This document shows, piece after piece, positions 32,969 to 41,953 of a stretch of 64,000 nucleotides of DNA. The position numbers and the translations under genes were made by a program. The DNA lies in assembly GCA_045532295.1 (NCBI GenBank), contig JAZSFP010000012.1:1-64000 (forward strand), given 5' to 3'. The notes below the pieces were generated by a model that searched no databases, was not told the origin of the DNA, and saw only the letters and a program-made list of their open reading frames with translations. This DNA comes from UBA10677 sp045532295. GTDB taxonomy: Bacteria; Bacillota; Clostridia; Christensenellales; Pumilibacteraceae. How positions within the stretch are numbered: position 1 is the stretch's first letter; each line of letters begins with the position of its first letter.

Positions 32969-34839
32969 TATTTCTTTAAGTTTACGATTAGCACGTTGAT
33001 ATCGGCTGGAGTTACTCCGCTTATTCTTGCGGCTTGACCTATGGAAAGAGGTTTGATTTTGTTGAGTTTTTCCGCCGCCTCAAGTCGTAAGCCTTTGATT
33101 TGGGCGTAGTCGGTGTCGGGCGAGAGGGTGGTGTTTTCCAGTCTTTTTTGTTCCGCTCTTGCCTTTTCCGCTCTTGCTAAGTAGCCTTCGTACTTAACCT
33201 CAACGAAAAGTTGCTCGATTGCCGCGCTATCAATTCCGTCGAATAAATCGGTATATTCTTTGACGAGTTTGGGAGTAACGAACGCGTGGCGGATAAGCGT
33301 TTTTGCGTTTACTCCGCTCTTAGGCGCGCTCTCACCTGCTTTTTCGTAGAGGGCGGTAAGTTCTTTGGGGGAGAGATTGCGGTTTAGGCGTTCCCTTGCC
33401 TCTGCGAGCGCCTCTTTTCTCTTGTTAAACTGCGCCCAGCGTTTATCGTCTACGAGCCCCATTTCTCTGCCGATAGGGGTAAGGCGGAGGTCGGCGTTGT
33501 CTTGGCGGAGCGAAAGTCTAAATTCCGCTCTTGAAGTCATCATCCTATACGGCTCGTTCGTCCCTACGGTTACGAGGTCGTCGATAAGCACGCCGATATA
33601 GGAGTTATCGCGGGTAAGAACCATAGGTTCAAGCCCTTTGAAAAACCTTGCGCCGTTAATACCTGCGACGATACCTTGCGCAGCCGCCTCTTCGTAGCCC
33701 GAAGTTCCGTTGATTTGACCAGCAAAAAACAAGCCCTTAATCCTTTTGTGCATAAGCGTCGGGTATAGTTCGAGGGGGTTAATACAGTCGTACTCGATTG
33801 CGTACGCGTCGCGCATAATCTCTACTTTTTCAAAGCCTTTAATGGTGCGGTACATACCGTTTTGAATAAACGCAGGTAAGCCCGTCGAAAGTCCTTGAAC
33901 GTACATTTCTTCCGTGCCTTCGCCCTCGGGTTCAAGGAAGAATTGATGGCGTTCTTTGTCGGCAAAGCGTACGATTTTATCCTCGATGGACGGACAGTAT
34001 CTCGCACCCACTCCGTCGATAAGTCCCGAATACTTGGGCGAAAGGTCGATATTATCGCGAATAACGGTGTGCGTATCCTCGTTGGTATAACCGAGATAAC
34101 AACAACGCTTTTTCGCGTTGACCTTTTTAGACATTGCCGAAAACGAATAGATATCGTCCTCGCCCTCTTGGATTTCTAACTGACTTAAATCTATGCTTGA
34201 ACGCTTAACTCTTGCCGGCGTTCCCGTCTTAAAGCGACGGATTTCAATACCAAGCGCTTTAAGATTATCCGAAAGGTAGTTAGAACGGCAAAAACTTACC
34301 GGGCCTTTTTCCTCGATTACCGAGCCTACGATAATGGTGGATTTGAGGTACACTCCCGAGCAAAGCACGACTACCGGTGCGTAATATTCCATACCGTATA
34401 CGGTTTTTACGCCCAAAACCTTGTCGCCGTCAACGATTAGTTCCTTGACTTCGCCTTGACGAAGCGTAAGATTTTTCGCCCGCTCGAGCGTTCTTTTCAT
34501 ATAGTCGTGGTACTTGTATTTGTCCACTTGTGCGCGCAAAGATTGAACCGCCGCGCCCTTGCTTTTGTTGAGCATTCTAAGTTGCGTGAGCGTTTTGTCC
34601 GCAGCCTTTCCCATTTCTCCACCAAGCGCGTCCACTTCTCGAACGAGGTGACCTTTTGCCGTTCCTCCGATTGAAGGGTTACAAGCAAGGTAGCCGATAT
34701 TGTCGAGCGTTATAGATAGAACGATAGTTTTAAGTCCAAGTCGAGAAAGGGCAAGCGACGCCTCTACGCCGGCGTGTCCAGCGCCTACTACTACCGCGTC
34801 GTAGTAGCGTTCTTTTTTTATGTTTTCGTAATCAATCAT
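32968..34839 (-). CDS. mnmG: tRNA uridine-5-carboxymethylaminomethyl modification enzyme MnmG (GidA)
   Basis: A 623-residue FAD enzyme that, with MnmE, modifies the wobble uridine 34 of tRNA. The FAD dinucleotide-binding motif VVGAGHAGVEASLALSRLG is at about 17-36; later CNPSIGGTAKGHLVREVDALGGEMG, PALIGHME-type TSGYEEAAAQG and the tRNA-binding C-terminal region are clear. mnmE is not in the window. It starts one base after potD ends, so it is transcribed as the last gene of the polyamine transporter operon, an unusual neighbourhood. Confidence 0.96.
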   Translation of the reverse strand: MIDYENIKKERYYDAVVVGAGHAGVEASLALSRLGLKTIVLSITLDNIGYLACNPSIGGTAKGHLVREVDALGGEMGKAADKTLTQLRMLNKSKGAAVQSLRAQVDKYKYHDYMKRTLERAKNLTLRQGEVKELIVDGDKVLGVKTVYGMEYYAPVVVLCSGVYLKSTIIVGSVIEEKGPVSFCRSNYLSDNLKALGIEIRRFKTGTPARVKRSSIDLSQLEIQEGEDDIYSFSAMSKKVNAKKRCCYLGYTNEDTHTVIRDNIDLSPKYSGLIDGVGARYCPSIEDKIVRFADKERHQFFLEPEGEGTEEMYVQGLSTGLPAFIQNGMYRTIKGFEKVEIMRDAYAIEYDCINPLELYPTLMHKRIKGLFFAGQINGTSGYEEAAAQGIVAGINGARFFKGLEPMVLTRDNSYIGVLIDDLVTVGTNEPYRMMTSRAEFRLSLRQDNADLRLTPIGREMGLVDDKRWAQFNKRKEALAEARERLNRNLSPKELTALYEKAGESAPKSGVNAKTLIRHAFVTPKLVKEYTDLFDGIDSAAIEQLFVEVKYEGYLARAEKARAEQKRLENTTLSPDTDYAQIKGLRLEAAEKLNKIKPLSIGQAARISGVTPADINVLIVNLKK

Positions 34840-34840
34840 A

Positions 34841-36166
34841 TCAAGATGCCTTTATTCTTATCCACATTTTTGCCATTTCTATGCAAGCGTCTTTACTGAG
34901 GTCTTTCATTACCGCGCAACGAGAAAGTACTTCGTCGGAGGGGAAGAGCATATCGATGAACATTTCTCCAAAGTCGCTCTCAGCGCCCTCGAAAAAGTCC
35001 AAGTAGTACTCGATATCTTCCGCAAGTTCTTCGTCATATTCGGGGTTGTTGCCCTGCGCCTCTTCCCAAGCAAGTTCGATAATTTCCTTAGCGTCGAGCG
35101 CAACCTCTTCAACGGGCGAAGAACAGCCTGCATAATCACGGTTAAGGTAGGCTTGGTCGTACTCGCAAAGATACTTTAGAAAGTATTGAGCGGCGTGCTC
35201 GTTTTGAGTGAACTTGGGTATCATAAACGCGTCAACCCACACGTTTGCGCCTTCTTTGGGAACGCCGTAGTAAAGGTCGTTGCTATCCTCCATCGCGTAT
35301 CCTGCGTCACACGACCAAAATAAGCCGTAGTAAGCCGAGGGCGAAGTGGTTATCATATCGTCCTTTCCGTCGTCGCTTTCATACGCAAAAAGATATTTTT
35401 TCTGGTTTTTGAGCGTTTGCTCCACCGCTTGCATATTGCTTGCGGTAGTATCGTTGATAGCATTCTGAAGTAGCGCTTTATAATTAGCGTTGTAGTCAGT
35501 AAAACCGTTGGACGCCTCTTCTAAAGCCTTCGTGTTAGCCACGATTGAGGCTGAGGCGTACGCGTCGCGGATACTGTTTTTCATATAGCGTTTGTTCTCG
35601 AGTACACCCTCCTTAAACAGCGCGTCCCAAGAAAGATTTTTCCAGTCGAAAAGGCGTTCGCCGTTCTCGTCAACCGCCAAGTCGTTGCGGTACATTATGC
35701 CGAAAGTTCCCCACATATATGGAACGGAATAGCGGTTAGTAGCGGTATAGTCTTGAGCGTTATCGTAGTTTTCGTAATCGTTAACGAACTTAAGAATTTG
35801 CGAAGACACTACGCCCTCTTCCCCTGCCTCACCGTAGATAAGTTCACGGTCAACGGGGAGTATGAGGTCGTTTTTGAGCATTCTCGACACGATATAGTCC
35901 GAACCGCAAACCACGTCGTAGTCGGCGTGCTTTTTGTAAATTTCGGTGTACATATCCTCGTTCGTTATATAGGTTTTATACTGAACGGTAACGGTTTTGC
36001 CCGTTTTCTCTCTATACCAGTCGCTAAAGCCTTCAATAACGCTCTCGTCCATATATTCGCCTACGTTGTAAACTTTAAGAAGTTCCGCTCTGTTACCGCA
36101 AGCGGTAAGGGGAAGAGCGCAAAAAGCAAGCATTAGCGCAAGGATTATAACGAGTATTCTTTTCAC
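34841..36166 (-). CDS. potD: spermidine/putrescine-type ABC transporter substrate-binding lipoprotein
   Basis: A 441-residue secreted lipoprotein with lipobox LPLTAC (Cys23). The family block LKVYNVGEYMDESVIEGFSDWYREKTG at the mature N-terminus, CGSDYIVSRML and the WGTFGIMYRNDL segment match PotD-like proteins. Starts at GTG 36166, overlapping the potC stop (GTGA). It captures polyamines outside the cell for the PotBC channel; exact ligand not proven by sequence. Confidence 0.9.
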   Translation of the reverse strand: MKRILVIILALMLAFCALPLTACGNRAELLKVYNVGEYMDESVIEGFSDWYREKTGKTVTVQYKTYITNEDMYTEIYKKHADYDVVCGSDYIVSRMLKNDLILPVDRELIYGEAGEEGVVSSQILKFVNDYENYDNAQDYTATNRYSVPYMWGTFGIMYRNDLAVDENGERLFDWKNLSWDALFKEGVLENKRYMKNSIRDAYASASIVANTKALEEASNGFTDYNANYKALLQNAINDTTASNMQAVEQTLKNQKKYLFAYESDDGKDDMITTSPSAYYGLFWSCDAGYAMEDSNDLYYGVPKEGANVWVDAFMIPKFTQNEHAAQYFLKYLCEYDQAYLNRDYAGCSSPVEEVALDAKEIIELAWEEAQGNNPEYDEELAEDIEYYLDFFEGAESDFGEMFIDMLFPSDEVLSRCAVMKDLSKDACIEMAKMWIRIKAS

Positions 36167-36966
36167 TTGTTCTCCTCCTTTGCCTTCTTTTGGCTAGCGA
36201 TATTAACGGAAATCAAGATTGCAAGAACGAGCACGAAGATAAGCGAAGACACTGCGCGCCAAACGGCAGGGATACCCTTCTTCGTTGCGCTATAAATGAG
36301 CGTAGATATCGTTTGCACTCCACCGTTGATAAACTTGCTTATTACGTAGTCGTCCAAACTCAAGGTAAACGCAAGCCCAAAGCCTGCGAGCATACCGGGA
36401 ATAAGTTGAGGAAGAATAATGGTAATTAGCGTTCTTATGGGACTTGCGCCAAGGTCAAGTCCTGCCTCGTAAAGATTTGGGTTAAGTTGGGTAAGACGGG
36501 GCATAACGGATAATAAAACGTAGGGCATCGTAATAATAGTATGCGCAATGATAAGCGCGGGATAGCCCTCGATTTCGCGTGGAAAAAGAGTAAAGAAGAG
36601 CATAAACGCCGCGCCGGTTACGATTTCGGCGTTGATAACGGTGATTTGGCTCATACCGTTTACGAACGCTTTACTTTTCTTTCCAAGTTGTTGAATACCT
36701 ACCGCGCCTACCGTTCCGATTATGGTAGCGAGAGTAGAAGACACGAGCGCGATAATAAAGGTGTTACCGATTGCCTCGAGGATTTGCTCGCTTTGGAAGA
36801 GTTCGGAATAAAGGTCAAAGCCCCAACTAATACCCTCCCAGTTGCCGATTGCTTTCGTTTCGGGCGCAAACGAGAAGATAATTAGAATAATAATGGGGAA
36901 GTAGGTAAAAACGAGCATAAGCGCGATAAAAATCCAGCCGAATACTTTCTTAAAGGTAGAGTTCAT
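36163..36966 (-). CDS. potC: polyamine ABC transporter permease PotC
   Basis: A 267-residue permease with six hydrophobic spans and the EAA loop EAGLDLGASPIRTLITIILPQLIPGMLAG. The PotC hallmark LAFTLSLDDYVISKFINGG is present (about 205-225). It overlaps potB by 4 bases and potD by 4 bases. Confidence 0.93.
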   Translation of the reverse strand: MNSTFKKVFGWIFIALMLVFTYFPIIILIIFSFAPETKAIGNWEGISWGFDLYSELFQSEQILEAIGNTFIIALVSSTLATIIGTVGAVGIQQLGKKSKAFVNGMSQITVINAEIVTGAAFMLFFTLFPREIEGYPALIIAHTIITMPYVLLSVMPRLTQLNPNLYEAGLDLGASPIRTLITIILPQLIPGMLAGFGLAFTLSLDDYVISKFINGGVQTISTLIYSATKKGIPAVWRAVSSLIFVLVLAILISVNIASQKKAKEENK

Positions 36967-37757
36967 ACCGTACCTCCTTTCTCGTCCTTGTCTCCTCCGC
37001 CCACCATATTAGTTATAAACATTGAAAGGGCGATAAGTATTAACATAATGAACGAGTACGCCGCGCCGATATTCCAAGTATAGAATTCGCCGAGGTAGTC
37101 GTTTATAAGGTTACCGAAAAGATATATATCCTTGTTTCCGAGCATTTCGGTAATACCGATTGTAGAAACTGCAGGCATAAACACCATAAGTATTCCGCTC
37201 ACTACTCCCGAAAGCGAGAGGGGGAAAGTTACCGAGAAGAAACTCTTTATGGGGCTTGCGCCAAGGTCGTACGACGCCTCAAGATAACTCTTATCCATAT
37301 TAGCAAGCGAAGTGTATATGGGCATTAGCATAAAGGGGAAAAAGTCGTACACGAGACCGACTACTACCGCAAAACCGCCACGCGAGAGACCTATCATCTC
37401 GAAAAGCGTTCTGATTGCGTAGATACGGAGCAAAGAGTTTATCCACATAGGAGTGATGAAAAGTACGACTAAGATTGCTATTTTATTGAAAGGCGAACTT
37501 GCCAAAATATACGCTAAGGGGTAAGCAAGCACGAAACAAATGAGCGTTGCAAGAGCCGCCATACCGATTGAACGCCATAACACGTTCTGAGTGTCGCTCT
37601 CAGTGAAAAAGCACGCAAAGTTCGAGAAAGTGAACGCGCCTTCAAAGTCGGTGAACGCAAAGTAAAGCAAGATTGCAAGGGGAACGACCACGAACACTAT
37701 ACACAAGAACGCGTACGGGAAAGCAAAGTACTTACGCTTAAAACTAATCTTCTTCAT
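36963..37757 (-). CDS. potB: polyamine ABC transporter permease PotB
   Basis: A 264-residue permease with six spans, EAA loop LEASYDLGASPIKSFFSVTFPLSLSGVVSG and the PotB-typical FMPAVSTIGITEMLGN. It overlaps potA by 14 bases, with GAGG as ribosome binding site inside the potA tail. Confidence 0.93.
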   Translation of the reverse strand: MKKISFKRKYFAFPYAFLCIVFVVVPLAILLYFAFTDFEGAFTFSNFACFFTESDTQNVLWRSIGMAALATLICFVLAYPLAYILASSPFNKIAILVVLFITPMWINSLLRIYAIRTLFEMIGLSRGGFAVVVGLVYDFFPFMLMPIYTSLANMDKSYLEASYDLGASPIKSFFSVTFPLSLSGVVSGILMVFMPAVSTIGITEMLGNKDIYLFGNLINDYLGEFYTWNIGAAYSFIMLILIALSMFITNMVGGGDKDEKGGTV

Positions 37758-39192
37758 CGCTTTCCTCCATTACCTCTACCGTTATCTTGCTCTTGTCAAT
37801 CTTAACGCCAACGCGGTCGTCGATATCCCACTCGTCAGTTGTGTCGGTGTAAAAGTCTTCGTCGGTATCGGTGTAGATTTGTACTTGGTAATAAGTTCCC
37901 TTATATAGCGTTTGGGTTACGTTCGCTCCGATTACGCCGTCATCTTCGTCGTCAGTAAGTTCAACGGCGTCGAAAGGCACGATAACTTTAACCTTCGTAC
38001 CCTTTTCAAGCGCCTCCGCGTTATCAAATTCGAACGCGCCTCCGCAGAACTCAACAGTATTGATATCGGTAATTTCGCCACGGAATTCGTTAACCGTACG
38101 CAATTTTTTCATAATATGGATACCGTCGGGCTTAATTCCAAGACGAACGGTTTGACCGGGGAAAGCCTCGGTGGTGGACTGAACGGTGAACTCGTATCCG
38201 TTAGCCTCGATTTCCATTTCGTACCAAGTTCCCTTGAATACCGCGGTAAGCACCCTGCCCTCAAGTTGACCTTTTTCGCTATCCGCAGGATAGATCTTAA
38301 TATCCTCGGGACGAACTACGAGGTCGACGGGTTCGTTCTTGCCAAAGCCCTTGTCTTCACACTGGAAAAGCGTGTCGAGGAATTTAACGGTAAAGTCTTT
38401 TACCATTTCGCCTGAAAGAATATTACTCTCGCCGATAAAGTTTGCAACGAACGCGTTAGCAGGCTCGTCGTAAACCTTTTTGGGCGAACCGATTTGCTGA
38501 ATTACGCCGTCGTTAAGCACTACCACTACGTCGGACATAGTGAGCGCTTCCTCTTGGTCGTGCGTCACGTACACGAAGGTTATACCGAGTTCGCGGTGCA
38601 TTTTCATAAGTTCGATTTGCATTTCTTTGCGCATCTTAAGGTCGAGCGCTCCCAAAGGCTCGTCCAAAAGCAATACTTTAGGCTCGCAAACGAGCGCGCG
38701 AGCAATTGCTACACGCTGTTGCTGACCACCCGAAAGCGAGGTTACGTTTCTATGACCGTAGTCTTCAAGACCTACCATTTTAAGCGCGCCGTTTACTTTA
38801 GCGGCAATCTCCGCTTTGGTGTACTTTCTCTCTTTGCCGTCCTCAGTCTTAATGCGTTTAAGGTTAAGACCGTACGCTATGTTTTTGAACACGTTGAGGT
38901 GGGGGAAGAGCGCGTACTTTTGGAAAACCGTGTTTACGGGACGCTTATAGGGTGGTATAGAGGTAACGTCGGCGTTCTCGATATAAATATTACCGCTGTC
39001 GGGCACGGTAAAGCCCGCTATCATTCTAAGTAGCGTCGTTTTTCCACAACCGCTTGGGCCAAGGAGCGTTACGAACTGACCGCGACGAATAGACAAGTTG
39101 ATGTCGTCAATTACCGTTACGTCGTCGAATATCTTGGTTACGTTTTTAACTTCTATGATTTTATCAAATCTGCTTTCTCTCGTTTCTTTCAT
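37744..39192 (-). CDS. potA: polyamine ABC transporter ATPase PotA with extended C-terminus
   Basis: A 482-residue ATPase, about 110 residues longer than usual PotA. The core has Walker A GPSGCGKTT, signature LSGGQQQR and Walker B VLLLDEPLGALDLK. The C-terminal part holds two TOBE-like repeats: one around GTWYEMEIEANGYEFTVQS and a second around GTYYQVQIYTDTDEDFYTD, the latter acidic. The extra module may serve regulation. It follows the XRE-cupin regulator gene by 9 bases. Confidence 0.92.
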   Translation of the reverse strand: MKETRESRFDKIIEVKNVTKIFDDVTVIDDINLSIRRGQFVTLLGPSGCGKTTLLRMIAGFTVPDSGNIYIENADVTSIPPYKRPVNTVFQKYALFPHLNVFKNIAYGLNLKRIKTEDGKERKYTKAEIAAKVNGALKMVGLEDYGHRNVTSLSGGQQQRVAIARALVCEPKVLLLDEPLGALDLKMRKEMQIELMKMHRELGITFVYVTHDQEEALTMSDVVVVLNDGVIQQIGSPKKVYDEPANAFVANFIGESNILSGEMVKDFTVKFLDTLFQCEDKGFGKNEPVDLVVRPEDIKIYPADSEKGQLEGRVLTAVFKGTWYEMEIEANGYEFTVQSTTEAFPGQTVRLGIKPDGIHIMKKLRTVNEFRGEITDINTVEFCGGAFEFDNAEALEKGTKVKVIVPFDAVELTDDEDDGVIGANVTQTLYKGTYYQVQIYTDTDEDFYTDTTDEWDIDDRVGVKIDKSKITVEVMEESDEED

Positions 39193-39201
39193 AATTACCT
39201 C

Positions 39202-39735
39202 TTAAAAATTAGGTGGACAACTAAGCCACAAAACTATCGCTTTACTTTTGCCTATATTCTCTATATAATGCGCTTTGTCCGCGCGGTAATAAAAACTCTC
39301 GCCTTTGGACGCCACGCCCTCGCGCTTTCCTACTACTATTTTGACCTTTCCTTGCAAAACGAACCCGAATTCTTCTCCGTCGTGGGGCAAGTCCTTTTGC
39401 GTCTTCGCCCCCTCTAAAAGTTCAAGTTCAATGGGCTCGACGGCGTTCTTTTGCGCAGTGGGTACGAGCCAAGTTATTTTTGCGCCGTTATCCTCTTTGG
39501 AAAAGTAATCGTTTTCCGAAAAAGTCAAACTTTCGCTCTCTTCCGACGCGAAAAAGTCAGTTAGAGTTACTCCAAGCGCTTGCAAAATATCCTTTAGCGT
39601 TGCAATGGAGGGGCTCGTTAGGTCGTTTTCGAGTTGGGATATGTAGCCCTTAGTAAGTTCGCACCTATCCGCAAGTTCTTCCTGCGTAAGTTTGTTTTTA
39701 AGTCGCAGTTCCCTAATTTTAATTCCGATTTCCAT
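39202..39735 (-). CDS. XRE-cupin transcriptional regulator of the pot operon
   Basis: A 177-residue protein with an N-terminal helix-turn-helix (about 5-62, NKLTQEELADRCELTKGYISQLEND) and a C-terminal cupin domain (about 100-175, DLPHDGEEFGFVLQGKVKIVVG). This architecture (PuuR-like) often senses polyamines or amino acids. It heads the pot operon, so it probably controls it and itself. GAGAGG before the ATG. Confidence 0.9.
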   Translation of the reverse strand: MEIGIKIRELRLKNKLTQEELADRCELTKGYISQLENDLTSPSIATLKDILQALGVTLTDFFASEESESLTFSENDYFSKEDNGAKITWLVPTAQKNAVEPIELELLEGAKTQKDLPHDGEEFGFVLQGKVKIVVGKREGVASKGESFYYRADKAHYIENIGKSKAIVLWLSCPPNF

Positions 39736-39761
39736 TTTTTTCCTCTCTTTTGAAAAAGATT

Positions 39762-39827
39762 AGTAAAACTTTACTGAAAGTTTACAAGGTTTGTTAATAA
39801 TAAACTTTTGGTTTAATTTTACTAAAC
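39762..39827. promoter_or_regulatory. palindromes in the pot operon leader
   Basis: AGTAAAACTTTACT (39762-39775) and GTTTAATTTTACTAAAC (39811-39827) lie between the promoter and the XRE-cupin gene and may be its operators. Confidence 0.5.
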
Positions 39828-39833
39828 AAACAT

Positions 39834-39862
39834 ATTGTATTATTTTGTCGTTACATTGTCAA
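39834..39862 (-). promoter_or_regulatory. pot operon promoter
   Basis: Minus strand TTGACA (39862-39857), 17-base spacer, TACAAT (39839-39834). Confidence 0.8.
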
Positions 39863-39912
39863 CTGTTTTGAGGCTTATTTTTATAAAAATTTACGCCCTG
39901 CCCCTCTAACGC

Positions 39913-39941
39913 TTGCATATCGGCAGTTTTTGTGCTATAAT
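39913..39941 (+). promoter_or_regulatory. promoter of the divIC-like/ppx operon
   Basis: TTGCAT (39913-39918), 17-base spacer, TATAAT (39936-39941) with extended TGC. Confidence 0.8.
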
Positions 39942-39962
39942 TCAAGCGTAAGGAGTATTTCT

Positions 39963-40235
39963 ATGCAAAAATCTTCAACTATCAAAATTATTACGATTGC
40001 CTCGATAGTACTGCTCGTGCTATTGTTTATCGCGCTCGTTATCAATATTATTAAACTTTCTTCACTCAATAATCGCAAGGCGGAACTTCAGTTAAAACTC
40101 GACCAAATCGAACGCCAAATCGAAGAAAACTCCGACACCATTGATTATCTCGGCACGGACGACTATATTGACCGTTACGCGCGCGAATACCTTAATATGC
40201 AAGGCGAGGGCGAGGAGGCTTTTACGGGTAAGTAA
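39963..40235 (+). CDS. FtsB/DivIC-like septum formation protein
   Basis: A 90-residue single-span protein: short cytoplasmic start, membrane segment about residues 10-32, then a coiled coil (LSSLNNRKAELQLKLDQIERQIEEN) and a short C-terminal domain ending DDYIDRYAREYLNMQ, the usual FtsB/DivIC layout. It would join the FtsL-FtsQ type division complex. Start at ATG 39963 with AAGGAG; the longer frame from 39930 begins inside the promoter. Its stop overlaps the next gene. Confidence 0.85.
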   Translation: MQKSSTIKIITIASIVLLVLLFIALVINIIKLSSLNNRKAELQLKLDQIERQIEENSDTIDYLGTDDYIDRYAREYLNMQGEGEEAFTGK

Positions 40236-41086
40236 TGGACGCAGTTATTGATATAGGTTCAAACTCAGTCCGCCTTATGCTCGATAGGGGCTGGGCGGTT
40301 AATAAAAAAGACCTCGTTTCCACCGTTCTTTCAGACGGCTTGGCTAAAACGGGGTTTCTTTCAGACGAGGCAATGGAGCGCACGCTCGTTGCCGTTTCTT
40401 CGTTCGTTCAAAAGGCTAAAACCGAGGGCGCGGATAATATCTATATCTTCGCTACCGAGGCTATGCGTTCGGCTGAAAACGGTCAAGAATTCGCTAACCG
40501 TATTCAAAATTTCGTTAATATCAAAGTCGATATCGTTAGTGGCGAGCAAGAGGCTTTACTCGGTCTTTTGGGCGCGTACGACGGCGAAGACGAACTTACG
40601 GTGGTGGATATAGGAGGGGCAAGCGTAGAGGTCGTTCGAGGTAACGAAAAACGCCTCTCTTACGCGCGTTCACTTCCGCTTGGTATGGTAAGACTTATTG
40701 ATACCGTCGGCTCAAAGCGAGAGGATATCGAAAAGTTCGTTCAAGATAAAATTAGCGGTTTTGGTATCGTGAGCGGAACGGACGCCGTCGCTATCGGCGG
40801 AACTGCCACTTCGCTTGCGTCAATGGACTTAGGACAAAAACTTTACGACCAAAACGAAGTGCATAATCATATCCTTACTCTTTCTGCTCTTCGCTCACTA
40901 ACGGATAGAATTTTTGCCTCGAATAATCTTCTTCTCGACTTCCCCACGCTTTCAAAAAACCGCGCCCGAGTAATCGGACACGGCGCAATTATGCTTTCTT
41001 CTCTCGTCGAATATCTCGGACTTGACGAAATTCGAGTGTCCGAACACGATAACTTAGAAGGCTATCTATACCTTAAACGCAAATAA
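40235..41086 (+). CDS. Ppx/GppA-family phosphatase
   Basis: A 283-residue member of the exopolyphosphatase/pppGpp phosphatase family, short form with only the actin-like ATPase-fold domains. Motifs: AVIDIGSNSVRLML (3-16), FATEAMRSAENG, VVDIGGASVEVV and AIGGTATSLASM. It could cut polyphosphate or pppGpp. Starts in the stop of the divIC-like gene (TAATG). The pairing with a divIC-like gene is seen in other Clostridia. Confidence 0.9.
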   Translation: MDAVIDIGSNSVRLMLDRGWAVNKKDLVSTVLSDGLAKTGFLSDEAMERTLVAVSSFVQKAKTEGADNIYIFATEAMRSAENGQEFANRIQNFVNIKVDIVSGEQEALLGLLGAYDGEDELTVVDIGGASVEVVRGNEKRLSYARSLPLGMVRLIDTVGSKREDIEKFVQDKISGFGIVSGTDAVAIGGTATSLASMDLGQKLYDQNEVHNHILTLSALRSLTDRIFASNNLLLDFPTLSKNRARVIGHGAIMLSSLVEYLGLDEIRVSEHDNLEGYLYLKRK

Positions 41087-41103
41087 AATACCGCCTAATA
41101 AAT

Positions 41104-41137
41104 AAAAACTTTGGCTATCCGCCAAAGTTTTTATTCT
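41104..41137. terminator. bidirectional terminator
   Basis: AAAAACTTTGGC (41104-41115) pairs with GCCAAAGTTTTT (41121-41132) around TATCC; T-rich flanks on both strands. Confidence 0.88.
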
Positions 41138-41138
41138 T

Positions 41139-41576
41139 TTAACATTGAAAATATTTTTTTGCCTCTGTTCCAAGGTTTTTATATACGACGTTTCCGTTTT
41201 TATCAATGCTTGCAATGGTAAACTTTTCCGTAAACTCGGTGGTGTTTCCGCAATTACCACAAGTGCACTCAAATTCAACAACAGCCTCAATGGACGACTG
41301 TTTTTGAACTTCTTCACTAACCTGATACTCTACGTCGTCGTTATAATCGTACTTTGCACCACAATTAGGACAATAACTGCGCTTGATTTGTTTTTTCGTT
41401 TTAGCACCCGACGATAAAGCAAATATTATCAAAAGCGCTCCTATCGCTGCAACAAACCCACCCCAGTCGGTCGTATCTGCGTTCACAACTCCCACAATTG
41501 CTACTGCAAGCCCTATCAAAAACCACACTATCGTTGCAATCGTATTTTTACTCAATGCCTTTTTTCTTGGTGTCAT
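41139..41576 (-). CDS. two-span membrane protein with zinc ribbon
   Basis: A 145-residue protein with two N-terminal spans (about 12-55, NTIATIVWFLIGLAVAIVGVV and FVAAIGALLIIFAL) and a cytoplasmic zinc-binding region with CPNCGAKY and CTCGNCG. Function unknown. Start at ATG 41576 with AAGGAGGG; the longer frame upstream has none. Transcribed from a consensus promoter whose spacer holds a palindrome, divergent from a small XRE gene that probably represses it. Confidence 0.8.
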   Translation of the reverse strand: MTPRKKALSKNTIATIVWFLIGLAVAIVGVVNADTTDWGGFVAAIGALLIIFALSSGAKTKKQIKRSYCPNCGAKYDYNDDVEYQVSEEVQKQSSIEAVVEFECTCGNCGNTTEFTEKFTIASIDKNGNVVYKNLGTEAKKYFQC

Positions 41577-41610
41577 ATCTACACCCTCCTTCTTTTGATA
41601 TATTAATATT

Positions 41611-41639
41611 ATTATATAGGGTTTTTTCCTATATGTCAA
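41611..41639 (-). promoter_or_regulatory. promoter with operator in spacer (zinc-ribbon membrane protein)
   Basis: Minus strand TTGACA (41639-41634), 17-base spacer, TATAAT (41616-41611). The palindrome ATATAGG-N7-CCTATAT (41614-41634) covers the spacer. Confidence 0.8.
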
Positions 41640-41691
41640 GTATTTTATTGTAATTATTCCTATAATTATAAAAAAGGAGTATACAATAAAT

Positions 41692-41901
41692 ATGGATATA
41701 GCAAAGATAGTTGGTAAAAATCTAAAAGATGCGCGTAAAGCAAAAGGCATTACACAAGTTGAAATTGCAAAAGAACTGCATAAATATCAATCCGATTATA
41801 GCGAGTACGAAAACGGCAAAATCCAACTTGACTACGAAAAAATAGTCTACCTTTGCCGTAGATTTGATATAACCCCAAATATTTTATTTGATTTTGAATA
41901 A
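41692..41901 (+). CDS. small XRE-family repressor
   Basis: A 69-residue single helix-turn-helix protein (VGKNLKDARKAKGITQVEIAKELHKYQSDYSEYENGKIQLDYEK). AAGGAG upstream of the ATG. It probably binds the CCTATA palindrome in the divergent promoter; a half site (CCTATAA at 41659) lies near its own promoter. The layout matches the small XRE gene at 32726. Confidence 0.88.
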   Translation: MDIAKIVGKNLKDARKAKGITQVEIAKELHKYQSDYSEYENGKIQLDYEKIVYLCRRFDITPNILFDFE

Positions 41902-41918
41902 TTTTTATGTAAAATCTC

Positions 41919-41947
41919 TTGACATACAAGGAAATTTTGTGTATAAT
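41919..41947 (+). promoter_or_regulatory. promoter of the orphan small RNA
   Basis: TTGACA (41919-41924), 17-base spacer, TATAAT (41942-41947): full consensus. Predicted start about 41954. Confidence 0.88.
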
Positions 41948-41953
41948 ATAGTT

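Noticed and set aside
34858..34866. Perfect DnaA-box sequence TTATCCACA
   Set aside because: A single copy inside the potD coding end, with no cluster or AT-rich unwinding region nearby, so not evidence of an origin.
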